DNA of 64,000 bases from contig NZ_JARWAC010000017.1 of assembly GCF_029846175.1 (NCBI RefSeq), positions 62,001 to 126,000 of the forward strand, given 5' to 3'. Below are positions 23,565 through 34,485 of the stretch, in pieces (positions within the stretch are counted from its first letter, which is position 1; each line of letters opens with the position of its first letter). The notes beneath the pieces are model-generated. The model was not told the origin of the DNA, searched no databases, and saw only the letters and a program-made list of their open reading frames with translations. The position numbers and the translations under genes are program-made. The stretch comes from Sphaerisporangium sp. TRM90804 (GTDB lineage: Bacteria > Actinomycetota > Actinomycetes > Streptosporangiales > Streptosporangiaceae).

Positions 23565-23650
23565 CCTGGACCACTGGGCTGCTGGCCACCTGGGCCCCCG
23601 GGCTACCTGGGTTACCTGGACCACTGGGCTACCTGGCCACCTGGGCCCCC
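23565..23650. repeat. 50-bp minisatellite rich in ACCTGG
   Basis: CCTGGACCACTGGGCT occurs at 23565 and 23615, each followed by closely similar sequence with repeated ACCTGG/CCACCTGG steps. It lies in the 379-base gap 23486-23864, whose remaining part shows only a possible promoter for the DUF4192 gene. Confidence 0.6.
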
Positions 23651-23864
23651 GCGCCACCTGAACTGCCTGGACTGCCTGGGCTGGGCGTGCTGGCGTCTCG
23701 GTTCGTCCCCCCGGATGGCGGGGGACGAACGACACCTTCTCAGGAGTGCTCGCGTCGCCGTGGCAGGCCGGTCACCCGGGCGTCGGCTGGAACGCTCCGG
23801 CAGGTTATCCACAGAACGCGGCTCGGCGGATTCTCGCGCGGCCCGGTCGCCGATGCTTGGCGCC

Positions 23865-24974
23865 ATGACGGCATCACCGATCCTGCTCACCTCGCCCGAC
23901 GACATCCTCGGGGCCGTGCCCTACCTCCTGGGCTTCCACCCGTCCGACAGCCTTGTGATCGTCGGTTTCCGCGGCGCGGGCGCGCGCGGACGCCTGCGGG
24001 TCACCACGCGGTGGGATCTCCCCGTCCCGCCCGATGCCTTCGGCAGGCTCGTGCCGCTGCTGCGGCGCGAGAAGGTCACGCACACCATCGTGGCCGCGTT
24101 CGGCCCGGGAGCGCTCGTCACGCCGGCCGTGCGGGAGGCCATGGGCCTGCTGGCCGCCGCGGGCATCGAGATCACCGAGGCGTTGCGCGCCGAAGACGGC
24201 CGCTACTGGTCCTACGTCTGCGAGCGCGCCGAGTGCTGCCCGCCCACCGGCAGGCCGTACGATCCCGTCGCGGGCCAGGTCGCCGCCCAGGCCACCTTCG
24301 GCGGGCTGGTGGCCCTGCCCGGCCGCGAGAGCCTTGAGAGGTCGATCGCCGCCACGGGCGGCCCGGCGCGCGTCAAGATGCGCGAGGCCACCCGGCTGGC
24401 CGCCGACGACGTGCGTGCCCGGTTACTGGCCGCCCCTGTCCTCGACGACTTCCCCCGCGAGTTCGTCTCCGACGGCCTGGCCCGCGTCCACCGCGCCCTC
24501 GAAGCCCGCCGCGCCCGCCTGCCCGACCACGAGGCCGCGAGCCTGGGCCTGGCCCTGACGGTGCTCCGCGTCCGCGACGAAGCGTGGACCCTCATGGACG
24601 ACGCCACCCAGGACGACCACATCTCCCTCTGGGGCGACCTGACCCGGAGGCTGGAACCTCCCTTCGTCCCACCCGCCGCGTCCCTGTTGGCCGCGGCGGC
24701 ATGGAGACGCGGCGACTGCGCCTTGGCGGGCATAGCCGTCGAACGCGCCCTCTCCGCCGACCCCTCCTACTCCATGGCCCTGCTGCTGGCCCAGGGGCTC
24801 AGCCGTCTCCTGGGCCCCGAGATCCTGAGAACCCGCCTCCCCACCCCCGCCCAACTCGACGAGAGCATGGGCCCGCCCCGTATGGAATGGCTCCATCCCC
24901 TGCTCTTCCTCCTGGACACCTCCGCCTCCGCCCTGCGCCCCCGAGAACCCGCGCGAACGGACGCGCCCCAATGA
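23865..24974 (+). CDS. DUF4192 domain protein
   Basis: A 369-residue protein. LLTSPDDILGAVPYLLGFHPSDSLVIVGF (described here in two parts: LLTSPDDILGAVPYLLGF, then HPSDSLVIVGF) is the unmistakable DUF4192 opening. A conserved Tyr/Cys segment, YWSYVCERAECCPPTGRPYD, lies mid-protein, and the C-terminal half is helical with a TPR-like AGIAVERALSADPSYSMALLLAQGL. These actinobacterial proteins have no known function. The start at 23865 is chosen because the family begins just before this motif; the frame is open further upstream. It is monocistronic. Confidence 0.85.
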   Translation: MTASPILLTSPDDILGAVPYLLGFHPSDSLVIVGFRGAGARGRLRVTTRWDLPVPPDAFGRLVPLLRREKVTHTIVAAFGPGALVTPAVREAMGLLAAAGIEITEALRAEDGRYWSYVCERAECCPPTGRPYDPVAGQVAAQATFGGLVALPGRESLERSIAATGGPARVKMREATRLAADDVRARLLAAPVLDDFPREFVSDGLARVHRALEARRARLPDHEAASLGLALTVLRVRDEAWTLMDDATQDDHISLWGDLTRRLEPPFVPPAASLLAAAAWRRGDCALAGIAVERALSADPSYSMALLLAQGLSRLLGPEILRTRLPTPAQLDESMGPPRMEWLHPLLFLLDTSASALRPREPARTDAPQ

Positions 24975-25191
24975 ACGGCACCCCACAAGCCGCCAACGCG
25001 CCCAGGCGCTCCCCACCGCCAAGGCCGGGAGGCGGGCTGGTTCGCGGCCGAGGGCGCGGGTGTGTGGGTTCTGGTGCCGCGTGCTTGCGGCCTCGTCTTG
25101 GGCGCGGGGGTGGGAGGTGCGTGGTTCTGGGCGGGTTGCGGGTGGAGGGCGTTGCTGGGGTTCGCGGGTCGTGTCCGGGGGCGGTGCGGCC
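24975..25191. other. Noncoding gap with T/G strand bias
   Basis: Between two convergent genes; the plus strand is markedly rich in GGGT, GGTGG and TTCTGGG runs with few A residues. I see no gene, convincing hairpin or promoter here. Confidence 0.5.
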
Positions 25192-25533
25192 TTACTCGCC
25201 GGGGGTGTTGCGGCGGCGTTCGTTGTAGGCGCGCATGCGGCCGGGGTAACCGGTGAGCTGGACGTCGTACACCGGCATGGCGAGGTTTCTCGCCACCTTG
25301 ATGATGACGGCGGGGGAGCCGACTCTTCGGCGGGTCCACTCGCCGTCGTGGGCCACGGCGACCGCCGTGGTGTCCGTGGCGAAGGTCTCCGGCTCGACGT
25401 AGAACTCGACGCCCTTTCGCGACTTCGCGAAGGCGATGAGCGCTTCGATGTCTCCGTCGGTGGCCTCACGGTCGAACTTGGCGATCTTCCGACCGCGCAG
25501 TCGACGAATACCGTAGCGATCGCGCCATCCCAT
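25192..25533 (-). CDS. Conserved small actinobacterial protein, unknown function
   Basis: A 113-residue protein beginning MGWRDRYGIRRLRGRK. The middle, FAKSRKGVEFYVEPETFATD then VAVAHDGEWTRRRVGSP, and the end, PVYDVQLTGYPGRMRAYNERRR, match a short cytosolic protein widespread in actinomycetes that is usually annotated hypothetical or, without clear basis, oxidoreductase. TATACA on the minus strand ends about six bases before the ATG, suggesting a leaderless mRNA. It is divergent from the DUF1707/DUF4870 protein. Confidence 0.65.
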   Translation of the reverse strand: MGWRDRYGIRRLRGRKIAKFDREATDGDIEALIAFAKSRKGVEFYVEPETFATDTTAVAVAHDGEWTRRRVGSPAVIIKVARNLAMPVYDVQLTGYPGRMRAYNERRRNTPGE

Positions 25534-25678
25534 AACCCTTGTATACCTGGACCGGACGGCGAATGCGTGCCTCAGGGCGGCATCGGGGACGCCTGGGGGA
25601 TGTACCTGATGCACGCGGCGCCACGGGCCGACGAGAATGAGAGGAGACAGCCTGACCCGACGAAAGGTACGGTCACCA

Positions 25679-26287
25679 ATGGCAGGGGTAGCGCAACCAG
25701 CCACGACGACGTCCAACGGGGCGTGGGGAACACCCGCGCACCCCCAGCTGCGCGTGACCGACGGCGACCGCGAGCAGGTCGTGGAGCTTGTCACCGCCGC
25801 CTACGCGGAGGGCCGGCTCGACAAGGTCGAGTTCGACGAGCGTCTCCACCTCGCCATGACGGCCCGCACCCACGCCGACCTCGCGCCGATCGCCCGCGAC
25901 GTGCAGGCTCCGTACGCCCCGGGCCCCGCGCCGCGGCCGGCGTACTGGAGCCCCCCGCGGCGCGCCATGCCCCTGACCGGCGGCGACCGCATGGGTGCCA
26001 TCGCGGCCCACCTTCTCCCGTTCTGCGGCCTGTCCTTCGTCGCCCCCCTCGTCGTGCTGCTGACCGCCGGGAAGAACTCCGTTTACGTCCGTGAGCACGC
26101 GGTCGAGGCGCTCAACTTCCAGCTCACCCTGCTCGGCGCCACCATCCTGCTGCCGATCACCGTCATCGGCGTGATCCTGGTGCCGTTCCTCTGGATCGCC
26201 GCCGTCGTCCTGGGAGTGGTCGCCACCGTCAACTCCCTCAGCGACACCCCGTACCGCTACCCCTGGACCGTCCGCCTGGTGAAGTGA
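25679..26287 (+). CDS. DUF1707 plus DUF4870 membrane protein
   Basis: About 202 residues from the ATG at 25679. Residues 24-75 are a DUF1707 domain (LRVTDGDREQVVELVTAAYA, EGRLDKVEFDERLHLAM). Residues 100-200 are DUF4870 with three hydrophobic helices and its typical VREHAVEALNFQLTLLGAT. Both domains are common in actinomycete membrane proteins of unknown role. The frame runs upstream to 25637, but MAGVAQP is the more usual start. It is monocistronic. Confidence 0.8.
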   Translation: MAGVAQPATTTSNGAWGTPAHPQLRVTDGDREQVVELVTAAYAEGRLDKVEFDERLHLAMTARTHADLAPIARDVQAPYAPGPAPRPAYWSPPRRAMPLTGGDRMGAIAAHLLPFCGLSFVAPLVVLLTAGKNSVYVREHAVEALNFQLTLLGATILLPITVIGVILVPFLWIAAVVLGVVATVNSLSDTPYRYPWTVRLVK

Positions 26288-26438
26288 CAGCCGGCCGGCC
26301 ACCCAGCCGAGTGCCCAGCGCGCCAACCGCCCGGCCACGAGGCCCGACGCTCCCGCACCTCCGGCTCACCGCCGGTGGCGCGGCCGTCGCCGGGTGGTGG
26401 TTGTGGCGGTGCGCGGCCCGGCGATGCGGTTACGTGAG

Positions 26439-27974
26439 TCAGAGGAGGAGGGACCGGACGGTGTCCACGGTGTCGGCGTCCTCGGGGAGCTTGTCGGGGC
26501 GGTAACGGAGGACGCGGGCGAATCTGAGCGCCATCCCGCCGGGGTAGCGGGGGGACCGCTGCACGCCGTCGAACGCGACCTCGACCACCATCTCCGGACG
26601 CACGTTCACCACCCACTCGTCGGTGGCGCCCTGTGCCAGCGACAGGAACCTCTCGGTCTGCCAGGCCAGCAGCTCGTCGGTCAGGCCCTTGAACGTCTTG
26701 CCCAGCATCACGAACTCACCGGACTCCGGGTCCCTGGCCCCGAGGTGCAGGTTCGACAGCTTGCCCTGGCGCCGCCCGTGCCCCCACTCGGCGGCCAGCA
26801 CCACCAGGTCGAGCGTGTGGCGGGGCTTCACCTTGATCCAGCCCGCGCCGCGCCGGCCCGCCGCGTACGGCGCCGCGGGGGACTTCGCCACCACGCCCTC
26901 GTGCCCCCGCCGCAGGACGTCGGCGAAGAACGTCATGCCCTCCTCGGCGTCCGCCGTCACCAGGCGCGGGGTCAGCAGCTCGGCGGGCGTCGTCCGCTCC
27001 AGGGCCGCGTGCCGCTCGCTGTCGGGAAGGTCGAGCATGTCCTCGCCGTCGATGCGCAGGACGTCGAAGAAGAACACGCTCAACGGCGTCGCCTGACGCA
27101 GGCCGGCGACGTCGGTCTTGGTGCTCACGCGGGCCGCCGTCACCTGGAAGGGCTCCGGACGGCCGTCGGGTCGCAGGGCGATGACCTCGCCGTCGAGCAC
27201 CGCCTCCTGCACCGGAAGCGTGAGCGCGGCCTCGACCACCTCCGGCACCTGGGGGGTGATGTCCTCCAGGGTTCTGGTGAACACCCGTACCAGCGGCCCG
27301 GCGCGGTGCGCCTGCACGCGGAAGCCGTCGATCTTCCACTCCAGGGCCGCCGGGCCGCCCAGCTTGTCGAGGGCCGCGCTGATGCTGGGCGCGCTCTGGG
27401 CCAGCATCGGGGAGACCGGGCGCCCGACCTCCAGCTTGAACGCCCGCAGCGCCTCGACCCCGCCGGTCAGCGCCGCCGCTCCGACCGCGGGCAGCCAGCC
27501 CCGCAACGTCAGCGCGCGCCGTACCTCGGCCGCCGGCGAGCCGGAGGCCTTGGCGACCGCCTCGATCATGACGCCGTTCAGGGCGCCCTGCCTCAGCTCC
27601 CCGCTCATCAGGCGGAGCAGGAACGACTGCTCCTGGCCGGTGACCGAACGGAACAGCTCGGCGACCAGCTCTCTGCGTGCCGCCTGCGACCCCGGCCCCG
27701 TCTGCGCCTTGATGCGGCTGAGCAGGTCGTCGATCTCGCTGAGGCTCGCCGTGGCGACCTGACGCGGCTGGGGAAGATCTTGAAGGCTCCGCCAGCCGAC
27801 CCCGATCTGCCGCTGCGGAAGCTCCCCCGAAAGGTAGGCGACGGCGATCTCCGCCTCACCCGGCTCGACCCTGCTCAGCAGCTCGGCGAGGTGGCGAATC
27901 TTGGCGAGGCGCGCCGAGTCCGCCGCCACGGCAGCCGAGGTGCGCGCGAGGTCGATGAGCAACACAGGTCTCAT
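26439..27974 (-). CDS. ligB: ATP-dependent DNA ligase, LigB type
   Basis: A 511-residue ligase, the length of mycobacterial LigB. Residues 1-185 are the N-terminal helical domain. The adenylation domain carries motif [14 protein letters not shown] with catalytic K214, motif III-like [15 protein letters not shown], motif [10 protein letters not shown] and motif [16 protein letters not shown]. The OB domain ends with [17 protein letters not shown], typical of ATP ligases. It seals nicks in duplex DNA using ATP and is accessory to LigA. The start could be a slightly downstream GTG; the ribosome site is weak. It follows FKBP on the same strand but a strong hairpin separates them. Confidence 0.9.
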   Translation of the reverse strand: MRPVLLIDLARTSAAVAADSARLAKIRHLAELLSRVEPGEAEIAVAYLSGELPQRQIGVGWRSLQDLPQPRQVATASLSEIDDLLSRIKAQTGPGSQAARRELVAELFRSVTGQEQSFLLRLMSGELRQGALNGVMIEAVAKASGSPAAEVRRALTLRGWLPAVGAAALTGGVEALRAFKLEVGRPVSPMLAQSAPSISAALDKLGGPAALEWKIDGFRVQAHRAGPLVRVFTRTLEDITPQVPEVVEAALTLPVQEAVLDGEVIALRPDGRPEPFQVTAARVSTKTDVAGLRQATPLSVFFFDVLRIDGEDMLDLPDSERHAALERTTPAELLTPRLVTADAEEGMTFFADVLRRGHEGVVAKSPAAPYAAGRRGAGWIKVKPRHTLDLVVLAAEWGHGRRQGKLSNLHLGARDPESGEFVMLGKTFKGLTDELLAWQTERFLSLAQGATDEWVVNVRPEMVVEVAFDGVQRSPRYPGGMALRFARVLRYRPDKLPEDADTVDTVRSLLL

Positions 27975-28151
27975 CGTGCCAGCCCAGCCCCGTCCGCGCT
28001 CTCCCCGGCCCTGGGATCCAGGAACATGATCCGAAGCGGCCGCCCTGGAGCTCGGGCAAGCTCATGTCGAGGGGTTCCGACGACGAGTTCGAGCGCCTAC
28101 CGCGCGCGGGTGCCGGCCTGGGCGGGGGCCGGCTTCGCCGGGGGTGGCGGG

Positions 28152-28190
28152 GGCTTGGGTGGGCTGTGGGGCGCGATGCCCACCCAAGCC
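28152..28190 (-). terminator. Perfect 13-bp hairpin after the FKBP gene
   Basis: GGCTTGGGTGGGC (28152-28164) is mirrored by GCCCACCCAAGCC (28178-28190) with a 13-base loop, 24 bases beyond the FKBP stop. It isolates fkbp from ligB. Confidence 0.75.
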
Positions 28191-28214
28191 GGGAGTTGCC
28201 GGCTGGAGGGCGGG

Positions 28215-28589
28215 TCAGCTCACGCCGAGGAGGTCGACGACGAAGATCAGCGTCTCGCCGGGCTTGATGGCGTTGCCGGCGCCGCGGTTGCCGTAACCCA
28301 GGTGCGGCGGGATGGTGAGCCGGCGGCGGCCGCCGACCTTCATGCCCGCGACGCCCTGGTCCCAGCCGGCGATGACGCGGCCGGCGCCGAGCGGGAACTG
28401 GAACGCGTCGCCGCGGTTCCAGGAGGCGTCGAACTCCTCACCGGTGGAGAACGCCACACCGACGTAGTGCACGTTGACCATGTGCCCGGGCTTGGCCTCC
28501 TCACCGTCCCCCACGGTGATGTCTTCGATCTCGAGATCCGCAGGCGGTTCGCCCTCCGGGAAGTCGATCTCGGGCTTCTCGAGTGCCAC
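28215..28589 (-). CDS. FKBP-type peptidyl-prolyl cis-trans isomerase
   Basis: A 124-residue single-domain FKBP. The start is GTG at 28589, preceded by AAGGAGAAC; this gives VALEKPEIDFPEGEPP. Core motifs: VNVHYVGVAFSTGEEFDASW, FPLGAGRVIAGWDQGVAGMKVGGRRRL and HLGYGNRGAGNAIKPGETLIF, with the usual ligand-pocket aromatic residues. No signal peptide or lipobox is present, so it is cytosolic. It catalyses proline isomerisation and assists folding. Monocistronic. Confidence 0.92.
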   Translation of the reverse strand: MALEKPEIDFPEGEPPADLEIEDITVGDGEEAKPGHMVNVHYVGVAFSTGEEFDASWNRGDAFQFPLGAGRVIAGWDQGVAGMKVGGRRRLTIPPHLGYGNRGAGNAIKPGETLIFVVDLLGVS

Positions 28590-28859
28590 GTGTTCTCCTT
28601 GGTTGAGGTGCGTACCCCGGGGTGGGACCCCCGGCGGCACGCCTGGACCGAGCGCCGGTCGCGTCGCGGCCGACCGGACGACTCTACGGGGTCCGGCCGC
28701 CTGGAGAGCGACGAGGGCCGAGCCTGTGGAAAACCTAGACCATCAACCACGAGCGCCAGGAACCCACCCAGCCCGGCGTCCAGACGGGTACGTCGCGCGC
28801 GGAGTCCGGTTGAATGCACCCCGGCGGAAGCCACGGGGAGCCGCAGTAACGCTCGAAGG

Positions 28860-29270
28860 TTCCGGCACGCGGTCTACGACCCAGACACCGACACCGCGTC
28901 GTCCCCGCCGGCCGCGACCGCCGCCGCGGACGCCGTACTGCTCTTCGACGGCGTCTTCCTCCTGCGCCCGGAACTCATCGACGGGTGGGACCTGCGCGTC
29001 TTCGTGTCCGTCCCACGGACGGTGGATCGCGCCCGGAACCGAGGCGCGGCGCTGGCCGGGCCCGCCGCCGACACCACCCGGATCGAACGGTCCTGGCGCG
29101 ACCGCTATATCCCCTCGCAAAAGCTCTACTTCGCCACAGCCCGCCCAACCGACCACGCCGACATCATCGTGTACAACGATCAACTCCAACGGCCGACCTG
29201 GGAAGTCCGGTCACACCCACCGGCACACGGGGTTCGACGATCGCCCGTGAGGCGGCGGGTCAAGGACTGA
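28860..29270 (+). pseudogene. Truncated uridine kinase relic (C-terminal half)
   Basis: The frame from FRHAVYDPDTDT to the stop at 29270 reads like the second half of an actinobacterial uridine kinase: DAVLLFDGVFLLRPELIDGW, LRVFVSVP, then WRDRYIPSQKLYFATARP and DIIVYND. The N-terminal half with the ATP-binding P-loop is missing: upstream bases do not continue the homology in any frame, and no sensible start or ribosome site precedes it. About 136 codons remain open, so the loss may be recent or the fragment may be translated from an unseen start. Confidence 0.65.
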
Positions 29271-29390
29271 CGGTGAGGGGCGGGCGTCAGACGCTCGCCC
29301 CTCACCGGGGGGAGATGGGTCGGTGGCCGGCTCCTCCGCCGTGTCCCGGCGAGGGGGCACCGGAGGTGCATGAGGCCGGGCCGCTGCCCG

Positions 29391-30941
29391 CTACTCGTCC
29401 GCGGGGCCCTGCTTCGCGCTCTTCTTCGCCGACGGCGGGTCATCGGCGATCAGGGGATCGGCGTCAGAACCGGCGGGCTCCGGCTCGGGGGCCGAGGACC
29501 CCGTGGACCCGGTCGTGGCCCCGCCGGCGGCCGGGCCGGATTCGGCGTCCGCCGGGCCGGAGGCGTCCGGGGTCGCCGGGGTGGCGGCGCCGGGCTTGCC
29601 GGGGGTCGCGACGGCGGGTACGTCGTCGGGGCCGGACGCGGCCGGGGTGGACGGGGCCTCCGCGACCGGGTCGGCGACCGGGCCGGCGTCCGACGCGGTC
29701 GGCGCGGAAGGCGCCGCCGCGACCGGGTCGAGGGCGGAGTCGGGCCCGGACGACGGTGTCGCGTCCGGGGAGTCCGGGGTGGTGGAGGAGCCGGACGGTG
29801 TCGCGTCCGGGGAGTCCGCGGCGGTGGTGGACGGCGTGGAGTCTGTGGGGTCCGAGGGTGCCGCGGGGGATGCCTCGGGGGCGGTGGTGGGTTTCGGGTC
29901 GGTGACGGTTTCGCCGGGGGAGGTGGTCGCGGCCCGCACGGTGGACATGGGGATGGCCACGGTGGCCTCCTCCATCGCCTCGGCGCGGGTGGTCGCGGCG
30001 CGGATGGAGCCGTCGCCACCGGGAGGGGTGGGCTGGGTGGCGCCGAGGCCGGTGCCGAGCGGGGTCGTCTCGGCGAACATCGCCGCGGACGCGGGCGGTG
30101 CGGGCGGGACGGGGCCGGGCGTGGTGGCGTCGGGGGCGGCGGAGAATGCGGGGCGGTCGGCCGAGTCGGGGGTGACGGCCGAGGAGGCGCCGGCTCCGGC
30201 GGGAGTGCCGATGTCGGCGGCGGGAGTTCCGGTGGTGTCGGAGTCGGTGGAGGTCGGCCCGGTGGTACGCGGTCCGGCGGCGCCGGACTCCGTGGTGCCG
30301 GACTCCGTGGTGCTCGACCGGGGGGCCGGGGAGCCGTCGGCCGTGGAGCCGGCGCCGGCGGTGCCCGGGCCGGTGGCGCCGGGGCTGGAGCCGGAGGGGG
30401 TGTGGGTGCGGAAGGGGCCGCCGGAGGTGGGGCGTTGGACGACCACGGTGTCGGCCGGGCGCAGACCGCCCTCCAGCACGGCGATGGCCTCATCGAGGTT
30501 GGCGCCGGGGACCAGGACGTCGTAGCGGCCCGCCACCAGGGCGCTGCGGGAGCTGAAGTCGCGGGCTCCGCCCTTGAAGGCGTGGTTGGCGAACCCGAAG
30601 GCGGCGCCCACGATGGCGCCCCACAGCCCGGCCCACACCACCAGGGCGAAGAACGAGCCCGAGGTGGAGGTGAACAGCCCGAGGAAGAGGCCCACGATCA
30701 GTCCGAAGACCAGGCCGTTGACGGCGCCGGCCCCGGCCGCGCGCGGGTTGGTCACCCGGCCGGTGACCCGCTCCTCCAGGCGCAGGTCACTGCCGACGAT
30801 CGCGACGTTCTGGACGGGGTATCCCGCGTCGGAAAGCATGTCCACGGCGCGCTGGGCGGCCGCGTAGTTGTCGTAGCTGACCAGGAGCCGCCGGTCTTCG
30901 GCGGATAGGGGCGGGGTCAACCCGGGTGACGAATCGATCAT
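29391..30941 (-). CDS. GSP17M-type general stress membrane protein with long disordered tail
   Basis: A 516-residue protein. Residues 18-60 match the general stress protein 17M domain: LLVSYDNYAAAQRAVDMLSD, AGYPVQNVAIVGSDLRLEER. Two glycine-rich membrane helices (about 70-90 and 98-122) follow, and a second part of the domain ends near residue 170 (VLEGGLRPADTVVVQRP). The remaining 340 residues are almost wholly Ala, Pro, Ser, Thr, Gly and Asp with repeated SPDATPS units, probably disordered. Family members are usually about 170-250 residues, so the tail is unusual. It has no obvious operon partner. Confidence 0.75.
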   Translation of the reverse strand: MIDSSPGLTPPLSAEDRRLLVSYDNYAAAQRAVDMLSDAGYPVQNVAIVGSDLRLEERVTGRVTNPRAAGAGAVNGLVFGLIVGLFLGLFTSTSGSFFALVVWAGLWGAIVGAAFGFANHAFKGGARDFSSRSALVAGRYDVLVPGANLDEAIAVLEGGLRPADTVVVQRPTSGGPFRTHTPSGSSPGATGPGTAGAGSTADGSPAPRSSTTESGTTESGAAGPRTTGPTSTDSDTTGTPAADIGTPAGAGASSAVTPDSADRPAFSAAPDATTPGPVPPAPPASAAMFAETTPLGTGLGATQPTPPGGDGSIRAATTRAEAMEEATVAIPMSTVRAATTSPGETVTDPKPTTAPEASPAAPSDPTDSTPSTTAADSPDATPSGSSTTPDSPDATPSSGPDSALDPVAAAPSAPTASDAGPVADPVAEAPSTPAASGPDDVPAVATPGKPGAATPATPDASGPADAESGPAAGGATTGSTGSSAPEPEPAGSDADPLIADDPPSAKKSAKQGPADE

Positions 30942-31020
30942 GACGGGAGTTCGCCTCCGCGGCTAGGGGGTCATCTGCGGCTGCGACTACCCGGCGGAGC
31001 CGAGATATCACCAGCTTGAC

Positions 31021-31042
31021 GGCGCCTTTTCGAGAAGGCGCC
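31021..31042 (-). terminator. Perfect short hairpin between guaB1 and the GSP17M gene
   Basis: GGCGCCTT (31021-31028) pairs with AAGGCGCC (31035-31042) around six bases. It may be part of the guaB1 terminator region or an operator for the GSP17M gene. Confidence 0.45.
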
Positions 31043-31100
31043 CGCCGGCCCGGGGCGTTCCCGGGCGGGACGGCGCGTCCCGGCGAGCGCCGGCCCGGCG

Positions 31101-31125
31101 GCGCCCCGCCGGCCCGGCGGGGCGC
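31101..31125 (-). terminator. 11-bp hairpin terminator after guaB1
   Basis: GCGCCCCGCCG (31101-31111) pairs with CGGCGGGGCGC (31115-31125) with a three-base loop, 16 bases beyond the guaB1 stop. Confidence 0.7.
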
Positions 31126-31141
31126 ACTCCCCGGCTCCGTG

Positions 31142-32656
<1,515 letters not shown>

Positions 32657-32774
32657 CTATTTGATTACCTGATCCGATTCCCGGTACGCGATGATCGAGA
32701 CGACGATCAGCCCGTGCGGATACATTGACGGCGCTATCGAACAAGTGGACGGGAGGCCTGAAGGTGGAGGCGCA

Positions 32775-33281
32775 ATGATCATCGCTCAACGCCCAGATCT
32801 GCTCGTCGTAGGTCACGCCGTGCGCACGTCCAACGCGGCCGAGGCCGATCCCGCGCGGGCGCTTCTGCCCGCCCTGTGGCAGCGCGCCGGCGCCCCCGGC
32901 GCCTTCGCCCACGTGCCCGGACGGGCCGACGAGAACCTCTACGCCGTCCTGGTCGACTACGAGAGCGACGACAAGGGGGCGTTCACGCAGGTCGTCGGCG
33001 TCGCCGTCCGCACCGCCGCGGGCCTTCCCGAGGGCATGGTGGCCGTCCGGGTGCCGGGGGTGCGGTCGCTGAAGGTCGAGGCGCACGGCCCGATGCCGCA
33101 GGCGCTGGTGGAGGCGTGGCAGCAGGTGTGGAGGCACACCGGCTCCGGGGGCGTCCCGGCGCGGGCGTTCACCACCGACCTCGAGGTCCACCACCGGGCC
33201 GGGGTCGATCTCTACCTGGCCATCCTCCCGGGCCAGCCCCCCGCCTCCGCCGACCACCAGCGCGAGCGCGCCCAGGCCTGA
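32775..33281 (+). CDS. GyrI-like small-molecule-binding domain protein
   Basis: A 168-residue protein starting at ATG 32775 after GGTGGAGG. The pattern LLVVGHAVRTSNAAEADPAR, LLPALWQR, then ENLYAVLVDYESDDKGAFTQVVGVAV, a basic-residue segment and a final VHHRAGVDLYLAI (quoted in parts) fits the AraC effector-binding/GyrI-like fold, which binds hydrophobic or cationic small molecules. No DNA-binding domain is attached. It is divergent from guaB1. The ligand is unknown. Confidence 0.6.
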   Translation: MIIAQRPDLLVVGHAVRTSNAAEADPARALLPALWQRAGAPGAFAHVPGRADENLYAVLVDYESDDKGAFTQVVGVAVRTAAGLPEGMVAVRVPGVRSLKVEAHGPMPQALVEAWQQVWRHTGSGGVPARAFTTDLEVHHRAGVDLYLAILPGQPPASADHQRERAQA

Positions 33282-33294
33282 CCCGCGGCGGGGC

Positions 33295-34485
33295 TCAGGC
33301 GAGCACGCCGCCCTCGCGCAGCGCCTTCGCGCGGTCGGCGGGAAGTCCCCAGGACGACAGGTCGTGCAGCCGGGTCGCCGGAGCCAGGCGGGCGCCCGCC
33401 GGGTCGGCGGGCGCGGAGTCGTCGAGCAGGCGGGGGGCCGGGGCGGGCTGGACGAGGCCGTCGACCTCGACGAAGGTGCCGCGGGCCACGTTGTGCGGGT
33501 GCCGGGCCGCCTCCGCGATCTCCAGGACGGGCGCGACGCACGCGTCGGAGCCGTCGAAGATCTCCTCCCACTCCGCGCGCGTCCGGGTCCTGAACACCGC
33601 CGCGAGGCGGGCGCGGATCTCCGGCCAGTTCGCCCGGTCGTCGCGGCTGGGCAGGCCGGTGAGGCCGGTCCTGTCCAGCAGCTCGGCCCAGAACGCCGGC
33701 TCCAGCGAGCCGACCGCGAGGTGACGCCCGTCGGCGGTCTCGTAGGTGTCGTACATCGGCGCGCCGGTGTCCAGCAGGTTGGTGCCGCGCGGCCCCCACG
33801 CCCCGCTCCGCACGGCGTCGTAGAACATCGCGAACAGCGTGGCGGCGCCGTCGACCATCGCGGCGTCGACCACCTTGCCCCGGCCGGTGCGCTCGCGTTC
33901 GAACAGGGCGAGCAGCACGCCGTACGCCAGCATCAGCCCGCCGCCGGCGAAGTCGCCGAGGATGTTGATCGGGGGGGTCGGCTTCTCGCCCTCGCGGCCG
34001 AGCAGCGACAGCACGCCCGCGATCGCGATGTAGTCGATGTCGTGCCCCGCCGTCGTCGCGAGCGGCCCGTCCTGGCCCCAGCCGGTCATCCGGCCGTAGA
34101 CCAGCCGCTCGTTGACCGCGCGCAGGTCGGCGGGCCCGATGCCGAGCCGCTCGGCGACGCCGGGCCGGAACACCTCGATGACGGCGTCGGCGCCGGCGGC
34201 GAGCTCCTTGAACGCCGCGACGCCGTCCGCGGACTTCAGGTCGAGCCCGATGGTGCGTTTGCCGCGGTCGAGCACCTGCGCGCGGGGGCGGTCGCCCTCC
34301 CGGGCGACGGCGGCGACGCGGTCGACGCGCAGCACCTCGGCCCCGTGGTCGGCCAGCATCATGCCCGCGAACGGTCCAGGGGCCAGGCCCGCCAGCTCGA
34401 TCACGCGGACCCCGGCGAGCGGGCCGTCTCCGGCGCCGCGCGCCGTGCCGTTTCCCTCCGGCTCTGGACCGCCGCTGCGACTCAT
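33295..34485 (-). CDS. Alpha-methylacyl-CoA racemase, CaiB/BaiF family
   Basis: A 396-residue class III CoA-transferase-fold protein. Motifs point to the racemase branch rather than CoA transferases: GWGQDGPLATTAGHDIDYIA with the His base (H148), NILGDFAGGGLMLAYGVLLAL with D178, and YDTYETADGRHLAVGSLEPAFW with E262 (quoted in overlapping parts). The H-D and D-E spacings of 30 and about 84 residues match M. tuberculosis MCR. It epimerises 2-methyl-branched acyl-CoAs so they can enter beta-oxidation. It is divergent from tmsA, 260 bases away, which makes a link to methyl-branched fatty acids attractive. Confidence 0.85.
   Translation of the reverse strand: MSRSGGPEPEGNGTARGAGDGPLAGVRVIELAGLAPGPFAGMMLADHGAEVLRVDRVAAVAREGDRPRAQVLDRGKRTIGLDLKSADGVAAFKELAAGADAVIEVFRPGVAERLGIGPADLRAVNERLVYGRMTGWGQDGPLATTAGHDIDYIAIAGVLSLLGREGEKPTPPINILGDFAGGGLMLAYGVLLALFERERTGRGKVVDAAMVDGAATLFAMFYDAVRSGAWGPRGTNLLDTGAPMYDTYETADGRHLAVGSLEPAFWAELLDRTGLTGLPSRDDRANWPEIRARLAAVFRTRTRAEWEEIFDGSDACVAPVLEIAEAARHPHNVARGTFVEVDGLVQPAPAPRLLDDSAPADPAGARLAPATRLHDLSSWGLPADRAKALREGGVLA

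Noticed and set aside
33295-34485. Formyl-CoA or carnitine CoA-transferase
   Set aside because: The catalytic residues visible are the His/Asp/Glu set of alpha-methylacyl-CoA racemase with matching spacing.
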